The notes under the pieces were generated by a model that was given only the letters and a program-made list of their open reading frames with translations, ran no database searches and was not told the origin of the DNA. From an uncultured Oscillospiraceae bacterium (GTDB taxonomy: Bacteria > Bacillota > Clostridia > Oscillospirales > Oscillospiraceae), in contig CATLFX010000011.1 of NCBI GenBank assembly GCA_949935795.1, positions 1-61,230 of the forward strand: 61,230 bases of DNA, in the 5' to 3' direction. This document shows, one piece after another, positions 41,792-50,484 of the stretch. Both the position numbers and the translations under genes were made by a program. Position 1 is the first letter of the stretch, and each line of letters begins with the position of its first letter.

Positions 41792-43780
41792 TCACTGGCC
41801 GTCGTCCGCCAGCACCTTGATCTGGATGCCCAGCTTGTAGATTTTTCTGTAGAGGGTATTGCGGGAGACGCCCATATCCTTGGCCACCCGGGTCAGGTTT
41901 CCCCGGTGCTTTTCAATCAGGGTGGTAATCAGCTTTTTCTCCCGCTGCTCCCGCTGCTGCTTGGGCGTCAGCCCGGATTCCTCCAAAACAGCCTCCGCCA
42001 CAGGAAGGGGCTGCGCCCCGGCGCAGGACTGGATGTGAGCCGGGAAGGCCTCCACCGTAAGGGGTTTTCCGCCGGCCATAATCAAGGCCTTTTCCATGAC
42101 GTTTTTCAGCTCCCGGACGTTGCCGGGCCAGCTGTAACGGCTGAGGAGCTGCTGAACCTCCGGGGAGAGGGGCGCGGTGGGGATGGACAGGGAGGCCCCC
42201 AGCAGCTCGTTGAAATACTGGGCCAGCAAAATGACGTCCTCCCCGCGCTCCCGGAGCAGGGGAAGCTGGATCTCAATGACGCTGAGGCGGTAGCGCAGGT
42301 CGGAGCGGAATTTTTTCTCTTGGATCAGCTGTTCAATGTCCTGGTTGGTGGCGGCCACGATGCGGGCGTCAAACCGGATCGGCTTGTTGGAGCCGATTCG
42401 GGTGATGGTCTGCTCCTGGAGGACCCTCAGCAGCGTCACCTGCATATCCACCGGCATTTCGCCGATCTCGTCCAGGAACAGGGTGCCGCCGTTGGCGTAC
42501 TCGAATTTGCCCACCGCGCCGGATATGCGGGCCCCGGTGAAGGCGCCGCCCTCGTAGCCAAACAGCTCGCTGGACAGCAGGTCCCGGGGGATCGCGCCAC
42601 AGTTGATGGGCACAAACTCTCCCTTGCGGCCGCTCAGCCGGTGGATCGCCCGGGCCACCACTTCCTTTCCGGTGCCGGTGGCCCCCAGTATGAGGACGTT
42701 GGACTTGTGCCCGGCGATCTTCCGGACAATGCTGTCCACATTGCGCCAGGCCGGGCTCGCGCCCACATAGTCCGCGCTGGTGTCCTGATGGCGGCCCAGC
42801 ACGGGGGGCTCGGCCGTCTGGGGCGCGTCGTCCGGCAGGTCGAAGATCAAAAGATGGTGGCTTATGCCGTTTTGCAGCTGAATTGTCCTGGAGCGCAGCA
42901 GGTGAAGATCCAGGCGCTTGCGCCGCCGGTTGCCCTTGAAGGACACTTCAATGGGCCCCTCCGCCGACTGGGAGGTGTTGAGCAGGGTGCACAGCACGGA
43001 GCGGTCCTTCAGGTATTCCGCCAGGGACTGCCCGGCGTAGTGGTACGACTCATAGCCGGAGACCACCAGCTTACCGGCCTCGTTGGCGGTGAGAATCATA
43101 CCGTCCTGATCCACCACGATCACGGCCAGCTGGGCAATGCGCAGGATGGGGTCGAAAAACGTGGCGGAGGCCAGGTGGGAAAACAGCGTCTGCCGGTCCG
43201 CCAGGTACAGCTCCTTCCAAAGCCGCCCGGCGGCCACACAGATGTCCAGGGCCTCCGGCGGCAGGCTGAGAAAGGGGTCGTTGATGTTCAAAAAGTACCG
43301 CATATCCGGCATTTCCACCGGGGCGGAAACGCCGGAGTAATTCTGGGAGACGGCGCGGTAGTGCTCAAAGCCGTCCACCCGCATGGGTTTCTGCTCGATG
43401 AGGGCCAGTGGAAGATTTCCGTCACCCGTATAGCGCTCGACCACATAGGTGCCCAGGGTGCGGGAATAGACAGACAGGGGCGTGAGCAATTCAAAAACAA
43501 AGCCCTCCGAATCGGCCAGGCTGGCGTTGCAGTTGAAAAGTGTAACCAGATATTGAAGCACCGGCTCCGCGGCCTTCATCAGCTTGTGATAGCGCTTGCG
43601 GCGGGCGGCCAGCGTGATCTCGTCCGCCTTGTCGAAATTGGAGGACCATGGGTCCAGGCCGTATTCCTTGCATCTGAGCCAGGAGCGGGCAATTTCCGGA
43701 CGAAGATGGGTAGCGTCCAAGATATTTTCATTCACAAACTTCTTCCATGCGGAGAGTACTTCTTTCCCGTTGTATTCCAC
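41792..43780 (-). CDS. Sigma-54-dependent activator, AcoR type
   Basis: A protein of about 662 residues. The N-terminal GAF-like sensor region begins with an ARSWLRCKEYGLDP motif as in AcoR, followed by a PAS domain (VIVVDQDGMILTANEAG). The AAA+ domain has Walker A LGATGTGKEVVARAIH, the sigma-54 contact loop GAFTGAR, Walker B GGTLFLDEIGEM and R-finger region RSDLRYRLSV. The Fis-type HTH is NLTRVAKDMGVSRNTLYRKI. I start at the GTG at 43780, preceded by AAGGAGG. It lies 16 bases after rpoN and probably drives the two sigma-54 promoters near 56.4-56.9 kb in response to an unknown small molecule. Confidence 0.9.
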   Translation of the reverse strand: MEYNGKEVLSAWKKFVNENILDATHLRPEIARSWLRCKEYGLDPWSSNFDKADEITLAARRKRYHKLMKAAEPVLQYLVTLFNCNASLADSEGFVFELLTPLSVYSRTLGTYVVERYTGDGNLPLALIEQKPMRVDGFEHYRAVSQNYSGVSAPVEMPDMRYFLNINDPFLSLPPEALDICVAAGRLWKELYLADRQTLFSHLASATFFDPILRIAQLAVIVVDQDGMILTANEAGKLVVSGYESYHYAGQSLAEYLKDRSVLCTLLNTSQSAEGPIEVSFKGNRRRKRLDLHLLRSRTIQLQNGISHHLLIFDLPDDAPQTAEPPVLGRHQDTSADYVGASPAWRNVDSIVRKIAGHKSNVLILGATGTGKEVVARAIHRLSGRKGEFVPINCGAIPRDLLSSELFGYEGGAFTGARISGAVGKFEYANGGTLFLDEIGEMPVDMQVTLLRVLQEQTITRIGSNKPIRFDARIVAATNQDIEQLIQEKKFRSDLRYRLSVIEIQLPLLRERGEDVILLAQYFNELLGASLSIPTAPLSPEVQQLLSRYSWPGNVRELKNVMEKALIMAGGKPLTVEAFPAHIQSCAGAQPLPVAEAVLEESGLTPKQQREQREKKLITTLIEKHRGNLTRVAKDMGVSRNTLYRKIYKLGIQIKVLADDGQ

Positions 43781-43796
43781 AGAAGCCTCCTTCTCT

Positions 43797-45236
43797 CTAC
43801 AATCTCTCCTTCCGGCTGGTTCTCCGGCTGGCGAGCCCAAGTGCCTGACGGTATTTCGTGACGGTGCGCCTGGAAATGCGGTAGCCCTCCGCCTGAAGCG
43901 CGGCGCAGATCTGGGTGTCGTTCAGCGGCGCATCTGGGTCCTGCGCGTGAACCAGCGCCAGAATCCTGGACTTGACCGCCTGCACGGATACCGCGCCGCC
44001 GTCGGTGCCGCAGGAGCCGGTAAAAAATGACTTCAGCGGCCGGATTCCCCAGGGAGTATCGGCGTATTTGTCCTGCGCGGCGCGGCTGACGGTGGAAATG
44101 CTGACGCCCATCTCGCCGGCCATCTCCCGCATGGTCAGCGGGCGCAGGTACCCGGGGCCCTTGAGGAAAAATTCGGGCTGGAGCCGGAGCAGGGCGAGGG
44201 CAAAGCCCCGCAGGGTCTGATGGCGGATGGAAACGCTTTTCATCAGGGCCTTGGCCTCTTTCAGCTTGCCGCTGAGGTAATTCTGCTCCTCCCGCGTCAG
44301 CGCCCCGCACAGGAGCATATCCATATATTCCTGGTTCAGGCACAGGGGATCGTCCGCCTCGCCGCTGATTTGAACGCTGAAACCGCCGGCCTGCCGCCGG
44401 ATGATGAGGTCCGGGATCAGATAGCAGACACTGTCAGGCGGGCCGCCGCTGTTGCCCGGCCTGGGGTCCAGTCCGCGGATATACTGGAACAGAGCCTGTA
44501 TGTCATGCTCTTTCATCTCGTATTTGCGGGCGCACCGGGCGGTCTGGTTCTCGGCCAGCCAGGGGAGGTCCTCCCGAATGATGCGCCGCGCGATCTCCGG
44601 ATAGGGGCAGTCCGCCTCCACTTGGAGGCAGAGGCACTCATAGACGTCCCGGGCGGCGATGCCCCTGGGGACAAAGCTCTGGATCAGGGCCAGCACCCGC
44701 TGGCCCACCGCCGGGGGCGCCTGGTAGTAGCAGCAGATGGTTGGCAGGCCGCCCACAAAATAGCCGCGTTCATCCAGGTTTCCGATGATTTCCCGGCCGA
44801 TGGCCTCTTCCACGGGGGACAGGCGGCACAGCGACAGCTGGAGCTCCAGTGATCCCGTCAGCGTATCCGGCCCAAACATGGTCCCCCGCAGGTTGAACAG
44901 CTCCTCCGGGTCCCGGCCCGGATAATTCATCCATTCCCGCCTCCGGGGCACGGAGCGGATATATTCGCTTTCCGCGCCGTATTCGTCCCCATATTCCCAG
45001 CCTGTGTCCGGCGGGGCGGCTTCGGCCTGCCCGCCGGGAGAAAACAGCTCAAGCATTGGGTTGCCCAGGGCGGCCTCAGCCAGATAGCTCTGCATGGCGG
45101 GCAGGGGCATTGTCAGCAGCTCCACCCCCTGAATGACGGCAGGCATCAGTTTTTGGCGCTGCTTCTGGGTCTGCTGCTGGACCGCGGCCTGCGCCTGCCC
45201 GGTCCCCAGCTGGTGTCGATGCTCCAAACCCCTCAC
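43797..45236 (-). CDS. rpoN: RNA polymerase sigma-54 factor
   Basis: A 479-residue protein with all RpoN parts. Region I is Gln-rich (QKQRQKLMPAVIQGVELLTM). The core-binding region has ERGYFVGGLPTICC-like text, and the HTH is TMREMAGEMGVSISTVSRAA. The RpoN box (SRRTVTKYRQALGL) near the C-terminus recognises the -24 element. The start is either the GTG at 45236 or the TTG at 45227. It has its own sigma-A promoter and continues into the activator gene. Having rpoN inside a catabolic locus suggests local dedication. Confidence 0.93.
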   Translation of the reverse strand: MRGLEHRHQLGTGQAQAAVQQQTQKQRQKLMPAVIQGVELLTMPLPAMQSYLAEAALGNPMLELFSPGGQAEAAPPDTGWEYGDEYGAESEYIRSVPRRREWMNYPGRDPEELFNLRGTMFGPDTLTGSLELQLSLCRLSPVEEAIGREIIGNLDERGYFVGGLPTICCYYQAPPAVGQRVLALIQSFVPRGIAARDVYECLCLQVEADCPYPEIARRIIREDLPWLAENQTARCARKYEMKEHDIQALFQYIRGLDPRPGNSGGPPDSVCYLIPDLIIRRQAGGFSVQISGEADDPLCLNQEYMDMLLCGALTREEQNYLSGKLKEAKALMKSVSIRHQTLRGFALALLRLQPEFFLKGPGYLRPLTMREMAGEMGVSISTVSRAAQDKYADTPWGIRPLKSFFTGSCGTDGGAVSVQAVKSRILALVHAQDPDAPLNDTQICAALQAEGYRISRRTVTKYRQALGLASRRTSRKERL

Positions 45237-45264
45237 CCCCCATGTATGATCTCTCTAAGAAAAG

Positions 45265-45292
45265 ATTATATCGGAGTGTGATAAAATGTCAA
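45265..45292 (-). promoter_or_regulatory. Sigma-A promoter of rpoN
   Basis: On the minus strand TTGACA (45292-45287) and TATAAT (45270-45265) are 16 bases apart, about 30 bases before the rpoN start. So rpoN and the activator do not depend on sigma-54. Confidence 0.85.
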
Positions 45293-45322
45293 ATACTTAA
45301 CAAGTAAACCGTTCCATCGGAA

Positions 45323-45359
45323 TGGAAGCGAAGCAGGGCGCTGCCCTGCTTCGCTTCCA
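45323..45359 (-). terminator. Hairpin ending the fixX operon
   Basis: TGGAAGCGAAGCAGGGC and its perfect complement form a 17-bp stem with a 3-base loop, 12 bases after the fixX stop. T-richness after it is weak (TTCCGATGG). It separates the catabolic operon from the rpoN promoter. Confidence 0.7.
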
Positions 45360-45370
45360 AGTGCGGACGC

Positions 45371-45658
45371 TCAGCCCATCCGGAAGGAAATGCCGTAGCC
45401 GCTCTGGGGATAGTGCCAGCCCTTGACGACCTTTCCGCCGCTGAGCACGCGGCAGGTTCCGCACTCCAGGCAGCCCAGGTGGTCAAAGGACAGTTTGCCC
45501 TCGGCGTCCAGTTTGTACAGCCCGGCGGGACAGGCCCGGCAGACCCGCTCCACTTCCTGCTTGTCCAGGTATTCCTTGTCCACGTCGATGTGGCTGTTGA
45601 GCTCGTTGGTATTGAACTTGTTGAGCCCCAGCTTATCCTCAATGGTCATTTTAGCCAT
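45371..45658 (-). CDS. fixX: FixX-like ferredoxin
   Basis: A 95-residue ferredoxin-like protein that works with FixC. It has cysteines in VCRACPAGLYKL and HLGCLECGTCRVL, the FixX pattern for one [4Fe-4S] cluster, and the FixX opening IEDKLGLNKFNTNELNSH (cf. CaiX/FixX). AAGGAG precedes the ATG. It is the last gene of the long minus-strand operon, directly after FixC (gap of 37 bases). Confidence 0.92.
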   Translation of the reverse strand: MAKMTIEDKLGLNKFNTNELNSHIDVDKEYLDKQEVERVCRACPAGLYKLDAEGKLSFDHLGCLECGTCRVLSGGKVVKGWHYPQSGYGISFRMG

Positions 45659-45695
45659 AACGATACTCCTTACTGTTTCAGATTTGTCCGGACGC

Positions 45696-46877
45696 TCAGC
45701 CCTGCATGACGGCTGTCAGCACGTCAATGAGCTTGGCGGGGTCGTCGTACAGCGCCTTGTTGCCCAGTTGGGCGGCATAGCTGCCGCAGCGCTCCATGTC
45801 CCGGGGGATAAAGCTGTTCTGAATGGCCGTCTCGTAGGAGGACAGCGCGTCCCGGGAGAAGTCGCCGGTCTCGTGGCACTTCAAAACGGTCTCGGCGCAC
45901 AGCAGACCCGACTCCACGGCCAGATCCATGCCGCGCACCACATAGCCCAGGTTGATGGCCAGCCCGGCCGCGTCGCCCGCCAGCAGGACGCCGTCGCCGC
46001 ACAGCCGGGGCAGGATGGCGCCCTGGCCGCAGGGAAGCAGGTGGGCGGAGTACTCCACCGTCTTACTCCCGGCGATGAGGGGGGCGACGACCGGGTGTTC
46101 CTTCAGCAGGTCCACCAGCTCCACCATGGAGTGCTGGGCGCTGGGGATCTTGCCGATCTCGGTGACCACGCCCAGGGAGATGGTGTCCTTGTTGGTGTAG
46201 AGGAAGCCGTTGGCTCCGGGGCCGAAGGCGTCCTCGCCCCGGATGATCCAGGCGATCCCCTCTCCCGGCGCCAGATGGAAACGGTCCTCCAGGACGGCCT
46301 GGTCCAGGCTCAGCACTTCCTTCGCGCCCACCTCCACCTGATCGGGCTGGAGCTCCTCCCGCAGGCCGGCCTTCTGGGCCAGCTGGGCGTTCACGCCCTC
46401 GGCCAGGATGACCACGTCGGCCTCCATCTCCTCCTCGCCTGCGATGATACCGCACACCCTGCCGTCCCGGATGATGAGGTCGTCCACCAGCACGCCGCAC
46501 ACGAACATGACGCCCGCAGCCTCGGCCTCGTCGGCCAGCCAGCGGTCAAAGGGGGCGCGCAGCACAGAGTAGGAATTGGCGTAGAGCCCGCCCAGCTTGG
46601 CGCTGTCCACCTCGATGGTGGTGCCGCTGGAAGGGGTGAGCAGAGAAAAGCGCTCCTTGACGATCCTCCGCTCCAGCGGGGCCCGTTGAAGCAGGTCCGG
46701 GATCAGCTTTTCCAGGGTGTGGGTGTAGAGGCGGCCTCCGGTCATGTTCTTGCTGCCGCAGGTGTTCCCCCGCTCCACCACCAGGACCTCCAGCCCCTCC
46801 TGGGCCAGGCGGTAGGCGGCGGCGATGCCGGCCAGACCGCCCCCCACGATGATGGCGTCAAATCTGTCTTCTGCCAT
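45696..46877 (-). CDS. fixC: FixC-like ETF:quinone oxidoreductase
   Basis: A 393-residue flavoprotein. The Rossmann FAD site is DAIIVGGGLAGIAAAYRLA, followed by CGSKNMTGGRLYTHTLEK (FixC signature), DVVILAEGVNAQLAQK and GVLLAGDAAGLAINLGYVVR plus GMDLAVESG. It shares this text with the paralogue at 53449. With FixA, FixB and FixX it should make a FixABCX complex, a flavin-based bifurcating enzyme that reduces quinone plus a low-potential carrier. It is 35 residues shorter than the paralogue at its C-terminus, where FixX follows. Confidence 0.92.
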   Translation of the reverse strand: MAEDRFDAIIVGGGLAGIAAAYRLAQEGLEVLVVERGNTCGSKNMTGGRLYTHTLEKLIPDLLQRAPLERRIVKERFSLLTPSSGTTIEVDSAKLGGLYANSYSVLRAPFDRWLADEAEAAGVMFVCGVLVDDLIIRDGRVCGIIAGEEEMEADVVILAEGVNAQLAQKAGLREELQPDQVEVGAKEVLSLDQAVLEDRFHLAPGEGIAWIIRGEDAFGPGANGFLYTNKDTISLGVVTEIGKIPSAQHSMVELVDLLKEHPVVAPLIAGSKTVEYSAHLLPCGQGAILPRLCGDGVLLAGDAAGLAINLGYVVRGMDLAVESGLLCAETVLKCHETGDFSRDALSSYETAIQNSFIPRDMERCGSYAAQLGNKALYDDPAKLIDVLTAVMQG

Positions 46878-46898
46878 GGGTATTCTCTGCCTCCTTTG

Positions 46899-47681
46899 TT
46901 ATCGGATTCGTTTTGCCTCTGGAGCGGGGTCGGCCGCTCCGGCGTAGGTCTGCACTACGCTGGCGTAGCGGCGGGCCTCGTCGCCCACCACCTCCAGGTC
47001 GGTGTCCATCCAGTTGCGGCGGCGCACGGCCACCAGGGCCCACTCCTTGGCGCTGCCCTTGATGTAGTTTTCCGCCGCCGGGTCGCCCTTGGTCCACAGC
47101 GCGCCGGAGGGCAGGGTGAGCTCCAGATACATGGGGGTGTCTGGCATCTCATACCCGTTGATCCGGTAGGCGAAGGGACGGGCCTGCCAGGACAGGAACA
47201 GGGTGCTGGTGATGCGCTCCCGCACCACCACGTCCAGGCCCAGGGCGTCGTAGATGTCCACCGAGTGGACCCACAGCTCCATCAGCCGGGCGGAGCACAG
47301 GGATTTGGCGGACATGGGCAGGCCGGGGGCCCAGGGAATGCGGTCCTTGGGGTTCTTGTGGAGGAAGGCGTAATCCAGCTTGGTGCGCTCCTCCCGCCAC
47401 CACTGGAGCACCTGGGCGCCGGTGAGGTGCCAGAAGGCGGTGGCGCGGTAGTACTCGTCCTGGCCGGATTCGGCGTCGGCCAGCTGCACCAGGTCCTCCG
47501 CCTCGCCGGCCATCAGCTTGTTGGCGGCGTAGTCGTAAAAGGCGATGTGGATGATAGCGTCCTTGATGTTCCACGGCTCACACCCCGGGAGGGGCATCAG
47601 CCACTGCTCCTCCGTCAGGTCGGCCACCAGGGTGTCCACCTGGCTCTGTTCCGCGATCAGGTCGTTCAAAATCTCTTTCAT
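46899..47681 (-). CDS. TIGR03084-like DinB-fold protein
   Basis: A 260-residue soluble protein resembling the TIGR03084 / mycothiol-dependent maleylpyruvate isomerase N-terminal group. It starts with a DinB-type helix bundle (LIAEQSQVDTLVADLTEEQW then GCEPWNIKDAIIHIAFYDY) carrying possible metal histidines. ARLMELWVHSVDIYDALGL supplies the third histidine and Asp. The C-terminal part is a separate domain. Relatives are known mostly from actinobacteria next to acyl-CoA genes, with no proven reaction. It sits between the acyl-CoA dehydrogenase and fixC in one operon, so a role in the same pathway is inferred. Confidence 0.7.
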   Translation of the reverse strand: MKEILNDLIAEQSQVDTLVADLTEEQWLMPLPGCEPWNIKDAIIHIAFYDYAANKLMAGEAEDLVQLADAESGQDEYYRATAFWHLTGAQVLQWWREERTKLDYAFLHKNPKDRIPWAPGLPMSAKSLCSARLMELWVHSVDIYDALGLDVVVRERITSTLFLSWQARPFAYRINGYEMPDTPMYLELTLPSGALWTKGDPAAENYIKGSAKEWALVAVRRRNWMDTDLEVVGDEARRYASVVQTYAGAADPAPEAKRIR

Positions 47682-47711
47682 GGCGTTATCCTTTCCATAT
47701 TATGCACCCGG

Positions 47712-48863
47712 TTAGCGGTACTTTTTCAGGATGGCCCGGCCCGCCACATGGATCATGACCTCGTCCGTGCCGCCGCCGATGCGGTGGACCCGGGAGTCCA
47801 CCCACAGCCGGGAGATGCGGCAGTCCGTGGTGTAGCCGATGCCGCCCATGATCTGCATGGCGTCGTCCACCACCTCGTTGACGGAGCGGGCGCAGTACAG
47901 CTTTGTGAGCGCGGAGTCGATCTGAACGGGGATCTTATTGTCGATCTCCCAGGCGGTCTTGTAGATCAGGTTGCGCATATTTTCGATCTTCAGCTGCATC
48001 ATGGTGATCTTTTCCTGGATCAGCTGGTTGGCGCCGATGGGCTTGCCGAACTGGACCCGCTGGTTGGCGTAGCGGGCGGCGTCCTCAAAGGCGCACTCGG
48101 CCCAGCCCAGGCAGTTGGCGGCGATGAGCAGCCGCTCCACCTCGAAGTTGATCATGGCCTGCATGAAGCCGTTGCCCTCCACGCCCACCAGGTCCTTCTC
48201 CTCCAGCTCCACGTCCTCCATGTACACCTCGCAGGTGTCCATCATGTGCCAGCCGATCTTCTCCAGCCGCTCCACCTTCACGCCGGGGGCGTTCATGGGC
48301 ATCCACCACATGGAGAAGGCGTTTTTCTTGGTGGCGTCGGGGGCCTCGTCGGCGTTCCGGGCCAGGCAGAGCATGTACTTGGCCCTGGCGGCGTTGCTCA
48401 TGAAGGTCTTGTGGCCGTTGATGTAGACCTTGCCGTCTTTGCGCTTGAAGGTGGTGGCCAGGGAGCTGCTGTCGGAGCCCGCCTGGGGCTCGGTGAAGCC
48501 CAGGACGAAGCCCACCCGGCCCGCCATGATCTCCTCCATGCACTGCTGCTTCTGTTCCTCGTTGCCGAACTCCAGCATGTCGGCGATGGACAGCGCCTGC
48601 CCAAAGACGAAGTGGGGGCCGCCGTTCTTGCAGATTTCCTCCGCCACCAGCATCAGGGTGACGGTGTCCACCGGGGTGCCGCCGTACTCCTCGGGCACGC
48701 CCAGCATGCCGAAGCCCGCCTCGGTGAAGGCGTCCACAAAGGCCTGGGGATACTCGCCCTTGGCGTTGCACTCCTTCATGTACTCCTCGGTGCAGCTGCG
48801 GGCCATGACCTCGCGCAGGCTCTCCAGTAGCAGTTCCTGTTCCTCTGTCAGTCTGAAATCCAT
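47712..48863 (-). CDS. Acyl-CoA dehydrogenase/reductase, CaiA-like
   Basis: A 383-residue FAD enzyme of the acyl-CoA dehydrogenase superfamily. Closest in wording to crotonobetainyl-CoA reductase CaiA: the start MDFRLTEEQELLLESLRE, the FAD/substrate segment FVLGFTEPQAGSDSSSLATT, ECAFEDAARYANQRVQFGKP and QLIQEKITMMQLKIENM, and the end IGGGTDEVMIHVAGRAILKKYR. With FixABCX as electron donor it would reduce an enoyl-CoA in vivo. The substrate is unknown. AAGGAG precedes the ATG, and the gap to the CoA ligase is 15 bases. Confidence 0.88.
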   Translation of the reverse strand: MDFRLTEEQELLLESLREVMARSCTEEYMKECNAKGEYPQAFVDAFTEAGFGMLGVPEEYGGTPVDTVTLMLVAEEICKNGGPHFVFGQALSIADMLEFGNEEQKQQCMEEIMAGRVGFVLGFTEPQAGSDSSSLATTFKRKDGKVYINGHKTFMSNAARAKYMLCLARNADEAPDATKKNAFSMWWMPMNAPGVKVERLEKIGWHMMDTCEVYMEDVELEEKDLVGVEGNGFMQAMINFEVERLLIAANCLGWAECAFEDAARYANQRVQFGKPIGANQLIQEKITMMQLKIENMRNLIYKTAWEIDNKIPVQIDSALTKLYCARSVNEVVDDAMQIMGGIGYTTDCRISRLWVDSRVHRIGGGTDEVMIHVAGRAILKKYR

Positions 48864-48878
48864 GTTGCAGCACTCCTT

Positions 48879-50480
48879 TTATATTGATTTTTTGTTGTTG
48901 TCTGATTGGCGCTGGGCCTTCACCGCCGCCTTGTACTGGGCCTGGTATTTCCTGCAAAGGTCCTGGCGGCGGAGCTTTCCCGCGTCGTCGCGGTCGAATT
49001 TATCCACAAAAGCCAGATACCGGGGCTTTTTGTAGCTGGATAAGGACGCCTTACAGTGCTCCTGGAGCTCCTCCAGCGTGAGGGTGCGGCCCGGCCGCAG
49101 CTGGACGATGGCCATAACCGCCTCGCCAAACCGCGCGTCGGCCACGCCGATGACAATGCACTCCGCCACCGAGGGGTGTTCCTGGATCACCATCTCCACC
49201 TCCTGGGTGAACACGTTTTCGCCGCCGGATTTAATCATGTTCTTCACCCGGGAGAGCAGGTAATAGTATCCGTCCCTGTCCACGGTCATCATGTCGCCGG
49301 TCCGCAGCCAGCCGTCTGCCCGAAGCACCTTTTCCGTCTGCTCCGGCTGGTTGTAATAGCCCGACATCCCCGCCGGGGAGCGGATGACGGCCTCCCCCGC
49401 CTGTCCCGGCGGAAGGTCGTTCCACTGTTCGTCCACAATGCGCATCTCCACAAAGGGCATGGGCCGCCCCACGCTGCGGATGCGGGGGTCATTGGTCCGG
49501 GCCATCTCCCGGGTGAGGACCAGCGTGGTGCCTAGGCCGCTCTCGGTCTGCCCCCAGCCGTAGTAGATGTCCGCGTTGGGGAACGCCTCCCCAATGCGGA
49601 GGATGACCTCCGGCGTCGTGCAGCCCGCGGAGCTCTGGACCATCCGGACGCTGCTGACGTCGTAGTCCTTCAAGCCCGGATACTCGCACAGATGCAGGTA
49701 TGTGGAGGGGGGGAGCAGAAGCATATAGGTCACGCGCTCCCGCTGAATCTGCCGCAGAATCCGTTCCGGGCTGAACGCGTCACAGATGACCAGGGTGCTG
49801 CCGCTGGCCAGCACCGCGGTAAACCAGCTATGGCCCCCGTGGTGCTCCAGCGGGCATTGGATGAGCACCACCTCGTCGGCACTGGCCCCCAGGCCGCTGT
49901 ACATCAGCTCGCCCATCAGCTCGGTCAGGTCGGCGGCGTGGGTGCGCATGACCCCCTTGGGTACGCCGGTGCTGCCCCCGGTGAACTGGATGCGGGACAG
50001 CGCCTGCTCTTGCTGGAAGACAGGAAGCTCTTCACCCGCCTCCTGGGCCAGCGATTCCAGCGTGCAGGGAAAGTCCGGGTGCGTGCCCGCACAGATGAAA
50101 TGCTTTACCTGGGCGAGGGTTTCGCGGATGCCCAGGACTTTTTCCGCGAATTCTCCGGCAAAAACCAGAGCCACGGCGTCGCTGTTCTGCGTCAAAAAGC
50201 CGACTTCCCGGGGAATGAGCCGGAAATTCAGCGGCACCGCCACCGCGCCCAGCTTCTGGATGGCGTAGTACAGCGCCACCAGCTCGCAGCAGTTGGGAAA
50301 CAGGTAGGCCACCTTGTCCCCAGGCCGTATGCCCAGCCGGAACAGTCCCGCGGCGATGCGGTCCACCCACCGGCCCAGCTGCTCGTAAGTATACCGCTCC
50401 TGCCCGAACACCAGGGCGGTCTTGTCCGGATACCGGCGGACGTTGAGCAGGAGGGGCTCACACACATTTTGGTAAAACAT
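48879..50480 (-). CDS. Acyl-CoA ligase, CaiC/BaiB-like
   Basis: A 533-residue AMP-forming acyl-CoA synthetase (ANL family). Seen: P-loop-like motif IQFTGGSTGVPKGVMRTH, YYGWGQTESG, the ATP-binding aspartate in WLRTGDMMTVDRDGYYYL, hinge SRVKNMIKSGGENV and the catalytic lysine in DDAGKLRRQDL. It activates a carboxylic acid to its CoA ester and could start the pathway. The ATG at 50480 comes 4 bases after the stop of the enoyl-CoA hydratase. CaiC (betaines), BaiB (bile acids) and aromatic acid ligases are all close relatives, so the acid cannot be named. Confidence 0.9.
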   Translation of the reverse strand: MFYQNVCEPLLLNVRRYPDKTALVFGQERYTYEQLGRWVDRIAAGLFRLGIRPGDKVAYLFPNCCELVALYYAIQKLGAVAVPLNFRLIPREVGFLTQNSDAVALVFAGEFAEKVLGIRETLAQVKHFICAGTHPDFPCTLESLAQEAGEELPVFQQEQALSRIQFTGGSTGVPKGVMRTHAADLTELMGELMYSGLGASADEVVLIQCPLEHHGGHSWFTAVLASGSTLVICDAFSPERILRQIQRERVTYMLLLPPSTYLHLCEYPGLKDYDVSSVRMVQSSAGCTTPEVILRIGEAFPNADIYYGWGQTESGLGTTLVLTREMARTNDPRIRSVGRPMPFVEMRIVDEQWNDLPPGQAGEAVIRSPAGMSGYYNQPEQTEKVLRADGWLRTGDMMTVDRDGYYYLLSRVKNMIKSGGENVFTQEVEMVIQEHPSVAECIVIGVADARFGEAVMAIVQLRPGRTLTLEELQEHCKASLSSYKKPRYLAFVDKFDRDDAGKLRRQDLCRKYQAQYKAAVKAQRQSDNNKKSI

Positions 50481-50484
50481 AGCC

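Noticed and set aside
41762-43861. A 699-codon open frame on the plus strand
   Set aside because: Antisense to the sigma-54 activator gene, which has complete AAA+ and HTH motifs. Its translation is repetitive and unlike any family.
45423-48830. A 1135-codon open frame on the plus strand
   Set aside because: It is the complement-strand shadow of fixX, fixC, the TIGR03084-like gene and the acyl-CoA dehydrogenase, with no recognisable domain.
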